Source: Myxococcus eversor
Lineage (GTDB): Bacteria > Myxococcota > Myxococcia > Myxococcales > Myxococcaceae
Direction: 5' to 3'
NCBI RefSeq assembly: GCF_010894455.1
Contig: NZ_JAAIXY010000001.1
Location: 310,001 to 374,000 of the forward strand
Length of the DNA: 64,000 bases
Below are positions 16,174 through 25,314 of this stretch, piece by piece. Within the stretch, counting starts at the first letter, position 1. Every line of letters begins with the position of its first letter. A model generated the notes under the pieces. It was not told the origin of the DNA. It saw nothing but the letters and a program-made list of their open reading frames with translations, and searched no databases. Made by a program: the position numbers and the translations under genes.

Positions 16174-19083
16174 ATGACGGACCCCACGTCTCCCTCGTCA
16201 CTTGGCGCACGCGTGGCCCAGGCGGCGCCATCCGCCGACCTGGAGTCTCGACGACTGGAGGCAGCCAGCCGCGCCCGGGTGCTGGGCATCCCCGTGGAGC
16301 CACCGCGCGTCGGCCGCTACGTCCTGCTCGAACGCCTGGGCGCCGGGAGCATGGGGGAGGTGTACAGCGCCTACGACGACAGGCTCGAGCGCAAGGTGGC
16401 CCTCAAGCTGATGTTGCCCGAGCTGGAGGCCCCCGCCGGGGAGCGAATCCTCCGCGAGGCGCGTGCGCTGGCCCAGCTCTCCCATCCCCACATCGTCCAC
16501 GTCTACGAGGTGGAGCACTTCGAGGGACGGCTGTTCATCGCCATGGAGCTCGTGCGGGGCGAGAGCCTGCGTCAGTGGCTGCGAGCCGAGCCCCGGACCT
16601 GGCGCACGGTGCTCGACGTGGTCATCCAGGCGGGACGCGGCCTCGCCGCCGCGCATGCGGCCGGACTGGTCCATCGCGACGTCAAGCCCGACAACGTGCT
16701 CGTGGGCGCCGACGGACGGGCCCGCATCGCGGACTTCGGCCTGGCCCGGTCCACCTCCGACACCTCGCCCCCCAGTCCTCCTGGCGGCGGTGAGGACGCC
16801 TCGGTGCGACTCACCCAGACGGGCACCCGCGTTGGAACGCCCGCCTATATGGCACCCGAGGTCTGGCGCGGCGCGGAAGCCGACGCGGCGAGCGACCAGT
16901 TCAGCTTCTGCGCCATGATGTACGAGGCGCTGTTTGACGCGCTCCCCTTCGCGGGCGCGAACAGCGACGAGCTCCGCGCCGCCGTGCTCGCCGGCAGGCT
17001 TCAACGGCCCCCGCGCGGCCCTGTCCCCGCGCGAGTCCGTGCCGCGCTGGAGCGTGGGCTGTCCATGACACCCGCCGCGCGCCACGCGAACCTGGACGCG
17101 CTGCTGACCGCGCTGGCCCCGGAGCCCCGGCGGCAGCGACTTGGCGTGGTGGCAGCGACGGTGGTGGGACTCGGCCTCGTCGCCGGTGTCGTGGCCCGGC
17201 CCGGCGCGGACGCGGAGGCGACCTGCGCCCAGGCGGGCACCGAGCTCGGCCAGGTGTGGAGTCCGACTCGCGCGGACGCGGTGCGCGCCGCGCTGTCTCG
17301 GGAGGGACGCCCCTTCGCGATGGACACCGCGCTCCGGGTGGTGCGCGGGCTCGACGCCCATGCGTCGGCCTGGGCTCGCGAGCGCCGGGCCGCTTGCGAG
17401 GCCTCGCACGTCTACAAGGTGCAGTCCCCGGCGCTGCTCGATTTGCGCACTGCCTGCCTGGACCGCTCCGCGCGAGAAATGGAGGGGCTGCTTCACGCCT
17501 TCACCCAGGCGGGCCCCGCCACGCTGGAGAGCGCGGTGGATGCCGTCTCCCGGCTGTCGGCGCCGTCACGCTGCGCGGACCTGGAGGCCCTCCAGCGACT
17601 GCCCTCCCTCCCGGAAGCTCCCGCGGCGCGCGCGGCCATCGACGCGGTGCGCGCGCGCCTGGACCACGCCCGCGCCGAGGAACTCTCCGGCCGCTATGCC
17701 GAAGGACTGGCCGAGGCCCGCGAGGCGCTCACCCGCGCCGACGTCCTCGACTACCCGCCCGTGCGCGCCGAGGCCCTGTTCCAGGTGGGCCGACTCCAGG
17801 CGGCCACCGGCAAGCTCGTGGAAGCCGTGGCCTCGCTGAGCTCCGCGGTGGACCTGGCCGAGGCCCACAGGGCCGACGACGTGGCGGCGGACCTCTGGAC
17901 CTTCCTCACCCGGACCGCCGTCCGCGAACTGGAGGCGCCCCGGGAAGGACGGGACTGGTCTCGTCGCGCGAGCGCCGCGCTGGCTCGCATCGGCGTCACG
18001 CGAGGGCCACGACGGGCCGAGCTCACCACCTACCTGGGACGCCTGGAGTACGTGGAAGGCCAGCCCGAGCGCGCGGAGCCCCACCACCGCGAAGCCGTCG
18101 CCATGCTGAGAGAGGCAGGCAATGCCCCCGTCGCGCTCGCCAGTGCGCTGCTGGGGCTGGCCAACGCGCTCGAATCCCGGGGGGACACCGGCCCCGCCGT
18201 GGCCGCCTACGAAGAGTCGCTGGCCCTCATGGAAGCGGAGCTGGGCCCTGGACATCCGCAGGTGGCGCGCGCGCTCCATGACCTGGGCACGCTCGAGCTC
18301 ACGATGGGGCGCATGGACAGCAGTCGAACCCGCCTCGAACGCGCCCTCGCGCTCTGGAGCGCGGCCCATGGGGACTGGCACCGCGACGTCGGCCGCGCCC
18401 ACCTCGCGCTGACCAGCCTGATGCTCGCCACGGGACGTCGCGACGAGGCGCTGGAGCATGCACGGCGCGCCCGCGACATCTACCGGCGCGTGCTCCCCGA
18501 AGGACACCCCGCGCGCGCGGACGCGGAGCTGTCACTCGGGGTGGTGCACTACTGGCGCCGGGAGCTGGAGCCCTCACTGGAGGCGTACCGGAGCGCGCTG
18601 GACGCGCAGCGCCTCGCGCTTCCCCCGGGACACGCCGAGCGCATCCAGACGCTCAGCTACCTGGGAGAGACGCTCGTGCAGCTCGGCCGGCACGCCGAGG
18701 CGGTGCGCATCCTCGAGGAGGCCGAGGCCGAGCTGGCACGGGACGCGGGAGGAAACCGGGAGCGGCTGCGCGCGCTGGTGCTGGCCTCCAAGGGCGGAGC
18801 CCTGCTGCGGCTGGGGCGGCTGGCGAGGGCCCGGGACAGTCTGGAGGAGGCCCTGCGCCTGCGAGAGGCCACTCCGGGCCGGCCGGTGGACCTCGCGGAC
18901 GTGCGGTGGACGCTGGCTCGCGTGCTGGACAGGGAAGGGCGGGAGGCGTGCCGGGCGCGACGACTCGCCCAGGACGCGCTGGACGTCTACGCCACCCTGA
19001 AGGGTGCCGGTGCCGAGCGGGCGAAGCAGGTCTCCGACTGGCTCGCGGGCCCCCGGCGCTGCCGCGAAACGACGGCCCGGTGA
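16174..19083 (+). CDS. Membrane Ser/Thr protein kinase with TPR sensor domain
   Basis: 969 residues, with GGAGG before ATG 16174. The Hanks-type kinase domain spans about 49-300: Gly loop LGAGSMGEV (55-63), Lys78, catalytic HRDVKPDN (from 168), DFG (187-189), and GTPAYMAPE in the activation segment. One transmembrane helix follows (about 323-341). The rest, about 600 residues, is a string of TPR-like helical pairs ('ALHDLGTLELTMGRMDSSRTRLERALAL', 'LSYLGETLVQLGRHAEAVRILEEAEA'). Topology therefore places the kinase inside and the TPR region outside. Co-transcribed with the ECF sigma factor, it is likely its regulator. Confidence 0.92.
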   Translation: MTDPTSPSSLGARVAQAAPSADLESRRLEAASRARVLGIPVEPPRVGRYVLLERLGAGSMGEVYSAYDDRLERKVALKLMLPELEAPAGERILREARALAQLSHPHIVHVYEVEHFEGRLFIAMELVRGESLRQWLRAEPRTWRTVLDVVIQAGRGLAAAHAAGLVHRDVKPDNVLVGADGRARIADFGLARSTSDTSPPSPPGGGEDASVRLTQTGTRVGTPAYMAPEVWRGAEADAASDQFSFCAMMYEALFDALPFAGANSDELRAAVLAGRLQRPPRGPVPARVRAALERGLSMTPAARHANLDALLTALAPEPRRQRLGVVAATVVGLGLVAGVVARPGADAEATCAQAGTELGQVWSPTRADAVRAALSREGRPFAMDTALRVVRGLDAHASAWARERRAACEASHVYKVQSPALLDLRTACLDRSAREMEGLLHAFTQAGPATLESAVDAVSRLSAPSRCADLEALQRLPSLPEAPAARAAIDAVRARLDHARAEELSGRYAEGLAEAREALTRADVLDYPPVRAEALFQVGRLQAATGKLVEAVASLSSAVDLAEAHRADDVAADLWTFLTRTAVRELEAPREGRDWSRRASAALARIGVTRGPRRAELTTYLGRLEYVEGQPERAEPHHREAVAMLREAGNAPVALASALLGLANALESRGDTGPAVAAYEESLALMEAELGPGHPQVARALHDLGTLELTMGRMDSSRTRLERALALWSAAHGDWHRDVGRAHLALTSLMLATGRRDEALEHARRARDIYRRVLPEGHPARADAELSLGVVHYWRRELEPSLEAYRSALDAQRLALPPGHAERIQTLSYLGETLVQLGRHAEAVRILEEAEAELARDAGGNRERLRALVLASKGGALLRLGRLARARDSLEEALRLREATPGRPVDLADVRWTLARVLDREGREACRARRLAQDALDVYATLKGAGAERAKQVSDWLAGPRRCRETTAR

Positions 19084-19161
19084 AGAAATCGTGCGTCGTG
19101 AATGAACAGTCCGGAGGCTCGCGACACTTCCATGGGTGAGTCACTTCACCCAGGAGTCCCG

Positions 19162-19587
19162 ATGCCCGACACCGCCAGTCCCCCCGCCACGTACGAGCTC
19201 CCCATGGACACCCGCCGCGTGCTGCTCCGCGCCGAGTCGATGGACTCGGACATCCAGCTTCGGCTCATGACGCACTCGACCCAGCCCCTGTTGCGGTCCG
19301 GGGACCAGGTCGTCGTGCCGTTCCAGGACGCGCACAGCGAGGGGGTCCACGTCGAAGTCACCCAGCCGGAGCGGGCCACGCTGAGCGGTCATGCGCTCCA
19401 CGTGGAGAGCGGGCTGGAGCGGCCCTTCACCGTGCGCGGCATCAACGGGGAGCTGGGCAAGGACTTCGCCCACCCGGAGCGCCTGGCCACGTGGCGACTG
19501 GTGCTCCGGTCCTCGCCGGAGGGCACGGGCTCGCCTCCCGTGGACATCTCGCCCGAGGTCGTCATCAAGAAGGGCGGCGGCGTCTGA
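19162..19587 (+). CDS. Hypothetical protein at head of a three-gene operon
   Basis: 141 residues from ATG 19162 (CAGGAG five bases upstream); an earlier in-frame ATG at 19102 lacks such a site. No signal peptide or transmembrane helix. The content is beta-strand-like with alternating hydrophobic residues ('GVHVEVTQPERATLSGHALHVESG', ending 'EVVIKKGGGV'). I recognise no family. It is followed on the same strand by genes at 19684 and 20710. Confidence 0.65.
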   Translation: MPDTASPPATYELPMDTRRVLLRAESMDSDIQLRLMTHSTQPLLRSGDQVVVPFQDAHSEGVHVEVTQPERATLSGHALHVESGLERPFTVRGINGELGKDFAHPERLATWRLVLRSSPEGTGSPPVDISPEVVIKKGGGV

Positions 19588-19683
19588 CCCGGGCCTCGCG
19601 TCCCTCATGAAGCCCTGACGAACCGCGCTCCGCCGCCACGGCGTGAGCGCGGAGCACCTCTCACAACCCACCTGGAGCACAGC

Positions 19684-20679
19684 ATGCCTGGCCATGACGC
19701 CACCCGTACGCCCTGGAGCGACATCAACCTCAGGGACTCCCTCGATGACGACGGACGAATCCCCTCTCCCAATGTGTCGTGGTGGATTTCCCCCGACATC
19801 ATCCCGATGCAGGCCGAGGAGCTCTCGCCCGAGGAGCAGCGCCGGACCTGGGCCGAGGACGCTGGCCGCAACGTGCTGGCGGGCGTGCTGAACAACATCT
19901 ACGTGCGAGGGTGGAACTACAAGTCCACGCCACAGTCGGGTCGCGTCTTCCTCTACTGGTCCGACTCCGCGCTGCTCACCCACCCGCGCGACTGGAAGCA
20001 CCAGGTCCTGCGCACGGCCACGGGCCTCACGGACTACGTGCAGGTGAGCGGTGGAGCCAACGACTTCGTCTGCTCCAGCGAGCACTTCGAGTGGCGTCCG
20101 CCTTCTCCCATGGGCACGCATCCGTGCCTCATCGCCCGGGTGGTGACGGAGGGACACGCCAACCCGCTGCCCGCCGACGAAATCACCTCCGAGGAGTACG
20201 CCCGCTGGGTTCGCGAGAATCCAGGCGTCTGCCACCGCAACGTCACCGTGGTGCCCACCACGCGCCAGGAGCACCTGGTGGACACGGGCTTCACCAATCC
20301 GGACCCCGTCCACACGCGCTACCGCTTCGTCATCGCCGCCCGCCAGCTCCCCGTGGGCACCGCGGTGCAGGCGTGCTGCGATGACCCCCACTTGAGACAG
20401 GCCTGGAGCGTCAGCCGTCCGGAGGCCGAGTTGTTCACGTCTCAGCCCGTCATGCTCCCGCCTCGCTTCAAGGGAAAGCTTCGGGTGGAGACACGGCTGC
20501 CGCGTGGCGCGCGCGTGGCGCCGGGCGCCTCGCTCAACATCAAGTTCTACCGGGTCGCCGCCCAGGGCGAGTCACCCATCATCGACCGCTACGGCCAGTC
20601 GCCCGCGGCCATCGGCTTCGATGGCGAGCCGGGCGAAGTCGACCTCTTCCTCGGCAACTACGCCCTCCGCTTCGCGTGA
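19684..20679 (+). CDS. Hypothetical protein with 'WWISPDI' motif
   Basis: 331 residues with GGAG seven bases before the ATG. It opens with 'WSDINLRDSLDDDG' and 'SWWISPDII', a pattern I have seen in secreted myxobacterial and actinobacterial proteins as a beta-sandwich region. Later parts look like further beta domains ('RYRFVIAARQLPVGTAVQACC', 'GKLRVETRLPRGARVAPG'). No Sec signal is visible and no catalytic motif is obvious. Position between the small protein and a phospholipase C-like gene suggests a shared process. Confidence 0.6.
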   Translation: MPGHDATRTPWSDINLRDSLDDDGRIPSPNVSWWISPDIIPMQAEELSPEEQRRTWAEDAGRNVLAGVLNNIYVRGWNYKSTPQSGRVFLYWSDSALLTHPRDWKHQVLRTATGLTDYVQVSGGANDFVCSSEHFEWRPPSPMGTHPCLIARVVTEGHANPLPADEITSEEYARWVRENPGVCHRNVTVVPTTRQEHLVDTGFTNPDPVHTRYRFVIAARQLPVGTAVQACCDDPHLRQAWSVSRPEAELFTSQPVMLPPRFKGKLRVETRLPRGARVAPGASLNIKFYRVAAQGESPIIDRYGQSPAAIGFDGEPGEVDLFLGNYALRFA

Positions 20680-20709
20680 GCCCGACCAATGCCATCCCTG
20701 GAGAACATG

Positions 20710-22413
20710 ATGAAGACCCTGACGCGAATCCTGCCGCTGCTGCTCCTCCTGCACGGCGCCTCCGCCTTCGCTTTCAACTCCGACGAGCACAAGCGACTTG
20801 GAGACGAGGGCAGCTCCCTGATTCCGCTGTGCAACCAACCCCAGGAGAGGAATTGCCGCCCCTGGCGGGTGATGACGCGGACGGCACGCTCCGGCACGGG
20901 GCAGGACTTCATCCAGTTCGACCTGATGAAGACCTTCAAGCCCAGCACCCCTGATGGAATCCGACTGGTGGACCAGCGCTCACAAGCGGCCTTCAAGCAG
21001 GAGTTGATGGCTCGACAGCAGTGCTACGTGGACAACAAGACCAGCGGCCAGCTCCCCTACATCCGAGCGCTTTATGTGCCGCCCGCCGCGCCCCCCATCA
21101 GCCCCGTGCTCGTCTGGGTCGGGGACTCCATCCATCCATCCGGGGGAGGGGAGTACCTCACTTTCGGAGACCTCATCGCGCTCTACGGTGACTATCGACG
21201 GGCCGTCACCTGCGACGAGCAGGACAGGACGTGCGCGCTCGGTGACGCGGCGACGCACATGGACCCCAGCCTGCTGGGCCACCTGCGCAACATCGGTCGT
21301 GGAGAGGTTCCTCCGTTTGGTGCGTTGGGAAATGCGACGGGGGACTCGGGGGGAACCCCCACCGATGGCCCGTGGTGGGGCGATGAGATGATGCGACTGG
21401 CCTTCACCAACGACTGGCACTTCCAGGAGCATGCGCTGCGCTGGTACGTGGCCATGCACCGCCAGGCGCTCTACTACGCCCGGCTCGCCGTCGAGACGCG
21501 CGAGGAGGCCCACCTCTGGAAGGCCCTGCATTACGAGGCCAACGGGCTGCACAGTCTGACGGACCTCTTCGCGCCCGGACACCTCATCACCAGCCGGGAA
21601 GAGACGGTGAAGGGCATCTACGCGTCCAACCGCGTCACGCCCGAGAACAATGAGACGCTCCGATGGATGCGGGGAATGAACGCGCAGGGAGAGACCGCCG
21701 CGTCGGTCCCCAAGCCGCTGCCTGCTCCTCGCTCCAGCCGGTTGGCCTCCTACAACCTGAACTGGGTGCGCCACATGCGAGGCGAGGAGGAATACCACTC
21801 GGGCTTCAACCACTTTGGTGCACGGCTCAAGAGCGTGTCGGGCAATGAGTGGACGGGCTTTGGCGATGGGAAGTTGTTTCCCCGGGAGACCGACAGCGGC
21901 CCCGTGGTGGAGCAGCGACAGTGGGCCTTTGCCCGGCAGACGGTGAGTGACTCCCTGCAGTCCTTGTTCAACGCCTACCGGGACATGTCGTTTGAAGCCG
22001 GCAACCTCACGGGCGAGGCCCGCAAGCAGAAATGCCAGCAGGTGATGGAGCGCATCGCGAAGGGCAAGGACCTCTATCAGGCGCTCCGCCACGTGCCCGT
22101 CGAGGCGAAGAACATCTGCTACGCGCCGGACAAGTGTTGCGCCACGAAGGCGTGGATGGGCGCGCGCTATGGCGCGCAGGTCCGCACGCTGCTCCAGCTC
22201 CCACAGAGCTCCATCCCCCTGCTCCCCGTTCCCACCGGCGCGGACTGGGGCAGCATCTGCACCGAGCAGACCGCGCAGACCGAGACGGCCCGGCTGCGAG
22301 TCCCACCCGAGCCCCACCGGGACGCCTCTCCTCTGCGCCCCTGTCCCTACTCCGCCGTCTCCAAGCAGGACCTCGCGGCCCCCGGAAATCTCCCGGAGGC
22401 GCGGGTGGACTGA
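20710..22413 (+). CDS. Secreted zinc phospholipase C/P1 nuclease-like protein
   Basis: 567 residues starting at ATG 20710, six bases after GGAG (an adjacent ATG at 20707 is too close). Sec signal peptide MKTLTRILPLLLLLHGASAFA. The mature protein begins 'FNSDEHKRL'. The best clue is LHSLTDLFAPGH, which matches the HxxxDxxxPxH zinc signature of the phospholipase C/S1-P1 nuclease fold. Other His-rich helices flank it ('DAATHMDPSLLGHL', 'NDWHFQEHALRW'). Several Cys suggest disulphides. Likely a periplasmic or secreted phosphoesterase. Substrate unproven. Confidence 0.65.
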   Translation: MKTLTRILPLLLLLHGASAFAFNSDEHKRLGDEGSSLIPLCNQPQERNCRPWRVMTRTARSGTGQDFIQFDLMKTFKPSTPDGIRLVDQRSQAAFKQELMARQQCYVDNKTSGQLPYIRALYVPPAAPPISPVLVWVGDSIHPSGGGEYLTFGDLIALYGDYRRAVTCDEQDRTCALGDAATHMDPSLLGHLRNIGRGEVPPFGALGNATGDSGGTPTDGPWWGDEMMRLAFTNDWHFQEHALRWYVAMHRQALYYARLAVETREEAHLWKALHYEANGLHSLTDLFAPGHLITSREETVKGIYASNRVTPENNETLRWMRGMNAQGETAASVPKPLPAPRSSRLASYNLNWVRHMRGEEEYHSGFNHFGARLKSVSGNEWTGFGDGKLFPRETDSGPVVEQRQWAFARQTVSDSLQSLFNAYRDMSFEAGNLTGEARKQKCQQVMERIAKGKDLYQALRHVPVEAKNICYAPDKCCATKAWMGARYGAQVRTLLQLPQSSIPLLPVPTGADWGSICTEQTAQTETARLRVPPEPHRDASPLRPCPYSAVSKQDLAAPGNLPEARVD

Positions 22414-22533
22414 CGGGCTTCCGACGCCACCCTCCGCGCGGCCATGCGACACGCTTTGCTTCGGGGATGAGCCAGAGCGAGTCTCATGTGCCGCCCGGCG
22501 CGGCGGCCCTTTCCATCGTCCCAGGAGGAGGAG

Positions 22534-24051
22534 TCAGAAGGTGATTTCCCTGATGACTTCGGTGTGGTCGCCCGGCAACCGGGGTGCCACCTGCCCGGCG
22601 AGCTCCTTGATGCGTGCCGCGGAGCAGCCGCCGCAGCCCAGGGCGTCCTTGAGCTTCTTCCCTCCTGGCCCCCGCAGGTTCTTGACGGCGTTCCACGCGT
22701 TGATGAGGCCGAACTTCCGGGTGCGCACGGTCTCCCCTCGGATGGCCTTGCAGATCAGCTCCAGGTCCGCGTCATCGAACTCGGTGAGGTCACGGGCTTT
22801 GTCGTCGTTCGCGCGGTTGGCATAGAACACCCTGCGTTGTCTGGAGAAAGTGGGCCGGGTGTTCAGCGTCTGCATGAGCGCGCTGCCCGCGGTGAGGTCT
22901 CCCGGTCCGGGCACGCAATCGGAGACGATGAGCGGAGCATCCGTGAACCCCTGGAAGGGCGGGTCGATCAACGTCATCCGGAGGTCGAGCTGACTCGGGC
23001 TCGGTGCCGGCTCCAGCACGAAGCCATTGCGGTGCCGGCCGCGCACCTTCTTCATGAACCCGCAGTTGGTGGGGACCTCCGTAGGCATCCACTCCGGGTC
23101 CGCGAGCGAGTGGTCCGCGCCCGTCGCGATGATGGCGCCGAGGGAATGCGCCACCACCTGCACGGTCGTCCCCGAGTGCGCTCCCCGTGCCTGAATGATG
23201 GCGTTGCGCAGGCAGTCCGCCGTCTCCATGGGGTGCCGGTTGTCGGGATAGAAGAAGTCGTAGACCTGCGCATTGGACGGGAAGTTGTTGATGGCCGGGT
23301 CCATCACCTCGGGGCCTGCGCCGATGCCATGCACGGAGATGTGGGGCACTTTGTTCGGGTCGATGGGACCTCTGGGCCGGAGCTCGCACATGCCACAGCG
23401 CATGCGCATCCGAGAGCGCTCCGCGCCATTCGTCCGGTCGCCCGCCGTGGTCGGCGTGGGGTTCAGGACGGGAGTGGGCGGGGCCAGGGGCGCGAAGGAG
23501 GCCTGCACGGTCGGCCACTCGGTCAGGGCGGCGCCCGCGTCGGTTCCTGCGTCGGCGCCCGCATCCGTGCCCGCATCCGCGCCAGGTCCCGCCCCCGCGT
23601 CCCGCCCGCCGTCCGCACCCGCGTCGGCGCCTCCATCCGAACCCGCGTCTGAACCACCGCCACCGCCGCCGCCACCGCCGTCCGAACCCGCGTCGCGGCC
23701 CGCATCGGTGCCGGTGCCTGCGTCGGCGCCCGCATCCGCGCCCGCGTCCACTCCCGCGTCGTCCTCACAGGTGGGTGTCTCGGTGAACTCCTGCTCAGGA
23801 GGATCACAGCCCGCGTCCCCGGCGTCACCCGCATCTCCCGCGTCCCCGGCGTCAGGGCCTCCGTCACACTCCTCGCAGGACTCGGGCTCCTCCTCGTCTC
23901 CGGTCGACATCCCTTCGCGCCTCTGCTCCGTGCTCCTGGCGTCCTCCTGCGCGAGGCATGCCGACATGCCGACAGCAAGCACGAGCATCGCCAGGAAGAG
24001 CGCGCGGGCAACGAGGGGACTGGCGGTCGGGAGTGGTTGGGAAACCCGCAT
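22534..24051 (-). CDS. Lipase-like alpha/beta-hydrolase lipoprotein with D-A-G repeat linker
   Basis: 505 residues from ATG 24051 (AGGA eight bases upstream), with a lipoprotein signal ending MSAC. About 150 residues of low complexity follow: GDAGDAGDAG and long runs of (G/A)-x-D-A-G, with a poly-Gly interruption. The catalytic domain shows 'VPHISVHGIGAGPEV' (oxyanion region) and 'VQVVAHSLGAIIA', whose Ser is the likely nucleophile of a lipase/PGAP1-like hydrolase. A His acid/base partner cannot be fixed by eye. Paired Cys at the end (CGGC). Expected outside the inner membrane; substrate unknown. Confidence 0.75.
   Translation of the reverse strand: MRVSQPLPTASPLVARALFLAMLVLAVGMSACLAQEDARSTEQRREGMSTGDEEEPESCEECDGGPDAGDAGDAGDAGDAGCDPPEQEFTETPTCEDDAGVDAGADAGADAGTGTDAGRDAGSDGGGGGGGGGSDAGSDGGADAGADGGRDAGAGPGADAGTDAGADAGTDAGAALTEWPTVQASFAPLAPPTPVLNPTPTTAGDRTNGAERSRMRMRCGMCELRPRGPIDPNKVPHISVHGIGAGPEVMDPAINNFPSNAQVYDFFYPDNRHPMETADCLRNAIIQARGAHSGTTVQVVAHSLGAIIATGADHSLADPEWMPTEVPTNCGFMKKVRGRHRNGFVLEPAPSPSQLDLRMTLIDPPFQGFTDAPLIVSDCVPGPGDLTAGSALMQTLNTRPTFSRQRRVFYANRANDDKARDLTEFDDADLELICKAIRGETVRTRKFGLINAWNAVKNLRGPGGKKLKDALGCGGCSAARIKELAGQVAPRLPGDHTEVIREITF
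23521..23880. repeat. Low-complexity GC-rich tandem repeats coding for Asp-Ala-Gly
   Basis: Imperfect six-to-nine-base units (forms of GCGCCCGCGTCGG and GCATCCG on the plus strand) encode the Asp-Ala-Gly linker of the lipase-like lipoprotein. Repeat length is likely to vary between strains by slippage. A shorter version lies in the lipoprotein at 1640-1800. Confidence 0.7.
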
Positions 24052-24179
24052 GGGACTGTCCTGGATTGAGAAGGAGTTGTGCGCCCTTCCCACGAGCCTA
24101 GGGCACACAGGAACGCCTGAACAGGCTTACATGGAAAAGCATGATAAACTGACTCGGGCCTTCTGGCGATGATGCAGGA

Positions 24180-24291
24180 AGAGCGCTGGCCTCGCGGCGC
24201 AACTACGAGTTCTTCGGCGCGCCCACGGTCGGCATCCCGTGCATGCAATCCCAGAGGAGCTCGTCATCCTCCGTGGGTTGTCTTTAGCCAG
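24180..24291 (+). pseudogene. Nitroreductase relic 1
   Basis: One frame reads 'RRNYEFFGAPTVGIP', the conserved mid-region of nitroreductase-family flavoproteins. After about 24245 a different frame reads 'AIPEELVILRGLSLA', the family's C-terminal 'IPxxLxLCGxSLG' block. The sequence between them, perhaps 40 residues, and both ends are missing. The Cys of LCG is Arg. A short deleted and frameshifted fossil. Confidence 0.6.
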
Positions 24292-24319
24292 GCCCCCGCC
24301 GCGCACCTCATGAGAGCAT

Positions 24320-24502
24320 CTCTCCTCGGAGGAGATGGCGGACGTGCTCGGCATCCCCGCCCCCAAGGCGCGTGGCCAACTGATGCGGGGGAGGGATCTG
24401 CTGCGCGAGACCCTGGCCGCCCTTACCGACAGCCCGGAGCACCTGCACGGCACCGTCACCCGACTCGCGCACTGGGCCACCCAGCATCCGGGGCCCCCGT
24501 AG
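24320..24502 (+). pseudogene. Fragment of a second ECF sigma factor gene
   Basis: The 60-codon frame ending at TAG 24500-24502 matches the last third of the sigma factor encoded at 15550-16158, aligning from base 15967. From 'LSSEEMADVLGIPAP' to 'HWATQ', 46 of 55 residues are identical by eye. Regions 2 and most of 4 are absent and no start is present. It probably descends from a paralogue rather than a fresh copy. It overlaps the 3' end of the minus-strand esterase gene. Confidence 0.8.
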
Positions 24503-25304
24503 ATGGCTCCAGGAGCCGCCCCAGCAGCCGGGTGGCCGCACGGGTCGCATAAGGCCAGCCATGGTCCCCAGGGTGCTCCTCGTAGGTATGCGCGACACCC
24601 GCCGCGTCGAGTGCCCGGTGCACCCGGCGATTCATCTCCACCACGCGGGGGTAGTCCTCGATGCCGACCTCCAAGGCCAGGGCGGGCGCCCGCCCCGCCG
24701 CCGCGCCCTCGATGAGCCGCCCCGTGTCATACGCCCGTCGCACCTCGCTACCCACGGGCCCCCAGACGCGGTCGTGCTCCTGCTCGGTCGGCATCATGCA
24801 CGCACCACCCCGCATCGACGCGTAGGGGTCTCCCTGCCGCTCCGACGCGTAGAACGCTCCGGCGACGGCGAACGCACGAGAGAACACCCCAGGGTTGCGC
24901 AACGCGAGGTGAATCGCTCCCGCGCCGCCCATGGAGAAGCCGCCGATGATTCTAGACCGCGCGGCCCGATCCACCGGATACGTCGCCTCGATGGTGGGGA
25001 TGAGGTCCGCCAGCAGGTAGTCCTCGTAGCGCTTCCCGGAGGCGTCGTTCATGAACCAGCGCCGGCCGCTCTCGGGGAAGACAAACAGGACGTCACTCGC
25101 GAGCCCCGTCAGGAAGCCGTCCCCTTGCCGCGCCCAGGAGTGCCGGTCCCCTCCAAAGGAATGGAGCAGATAGCAGACGCGGAATCCCGCCAGAGGTGGA
25201 CGCCCCGAGGGGACCTGGACATGCGCCACCTTCTTGCGACCCAGGGAAGGCGCATCATGTTCGAACTCCGAGCCACGCAGGACTTCGGACCGCGGTATCA
25301 ACAT
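24456..25304 (-). CDS. Esterase (putative esterase D/feruloyl-esterase type)
   Basis: 282 residues, with GAGGAG six bases before ATG 25304 and only 10 bases after the stop of the adenylation gene. Alpha/beta-hydrolase fold: 'YLLHSFGGDRHSW' (oxyanion region), nucleophile in GFSMGG, a likely acid in 'GIEDYPRVVEMNRRVHRAL', and His in 'EEHPGDHGWPYA'. The closest family is the esterase_D/S-formylglutathione hydrolase group. The last 14 or so residues are encoded by the antisense of the sigma relic, so the natural C-terminus may have been replaced. As last gene of the operon it could release a thioester- or ester-bound product. Confidence 0.8.
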   Translation of the reverse strand: MLIPRSEVLRGSEFEHDAPSLGRKKVAHVQVPSGRPPLAGFRVCYLLHSFGGDRHSWARQGDGFLTGLASDVLFVFPESGRRWFMNDASGKRYEDYLLADLIPTIEATYPVDRAARSRIIGGFSMGGAGAIHLALRNPGVFSRAFAVAGAFYASERQGDPYASMRGGACMMPTEQEHDRVWGPVGSEVRRAYDTGRLIEGAAAGRAPALALEVGIEDYPRVVEMNRRVHRALDAAGVAHTYEEHPGDHGWPYATRAATRLLGRLLEPSTGAPDAGWPSARVG

Positions 25305-25314
25305 GGGTCTCTCC

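Noticed and set aside
22486..23652. Long plus-strand frame over the lipase gene
   Set aside because: Antisense to a gene with lipase motifs; the low-complexity repeat keeps several frames open.
23521..23880. Possible CRISPR-like repeat array
   Set aside because: Units are short, degenerate and in frame with the lipoprotein; there are no unique spacers.
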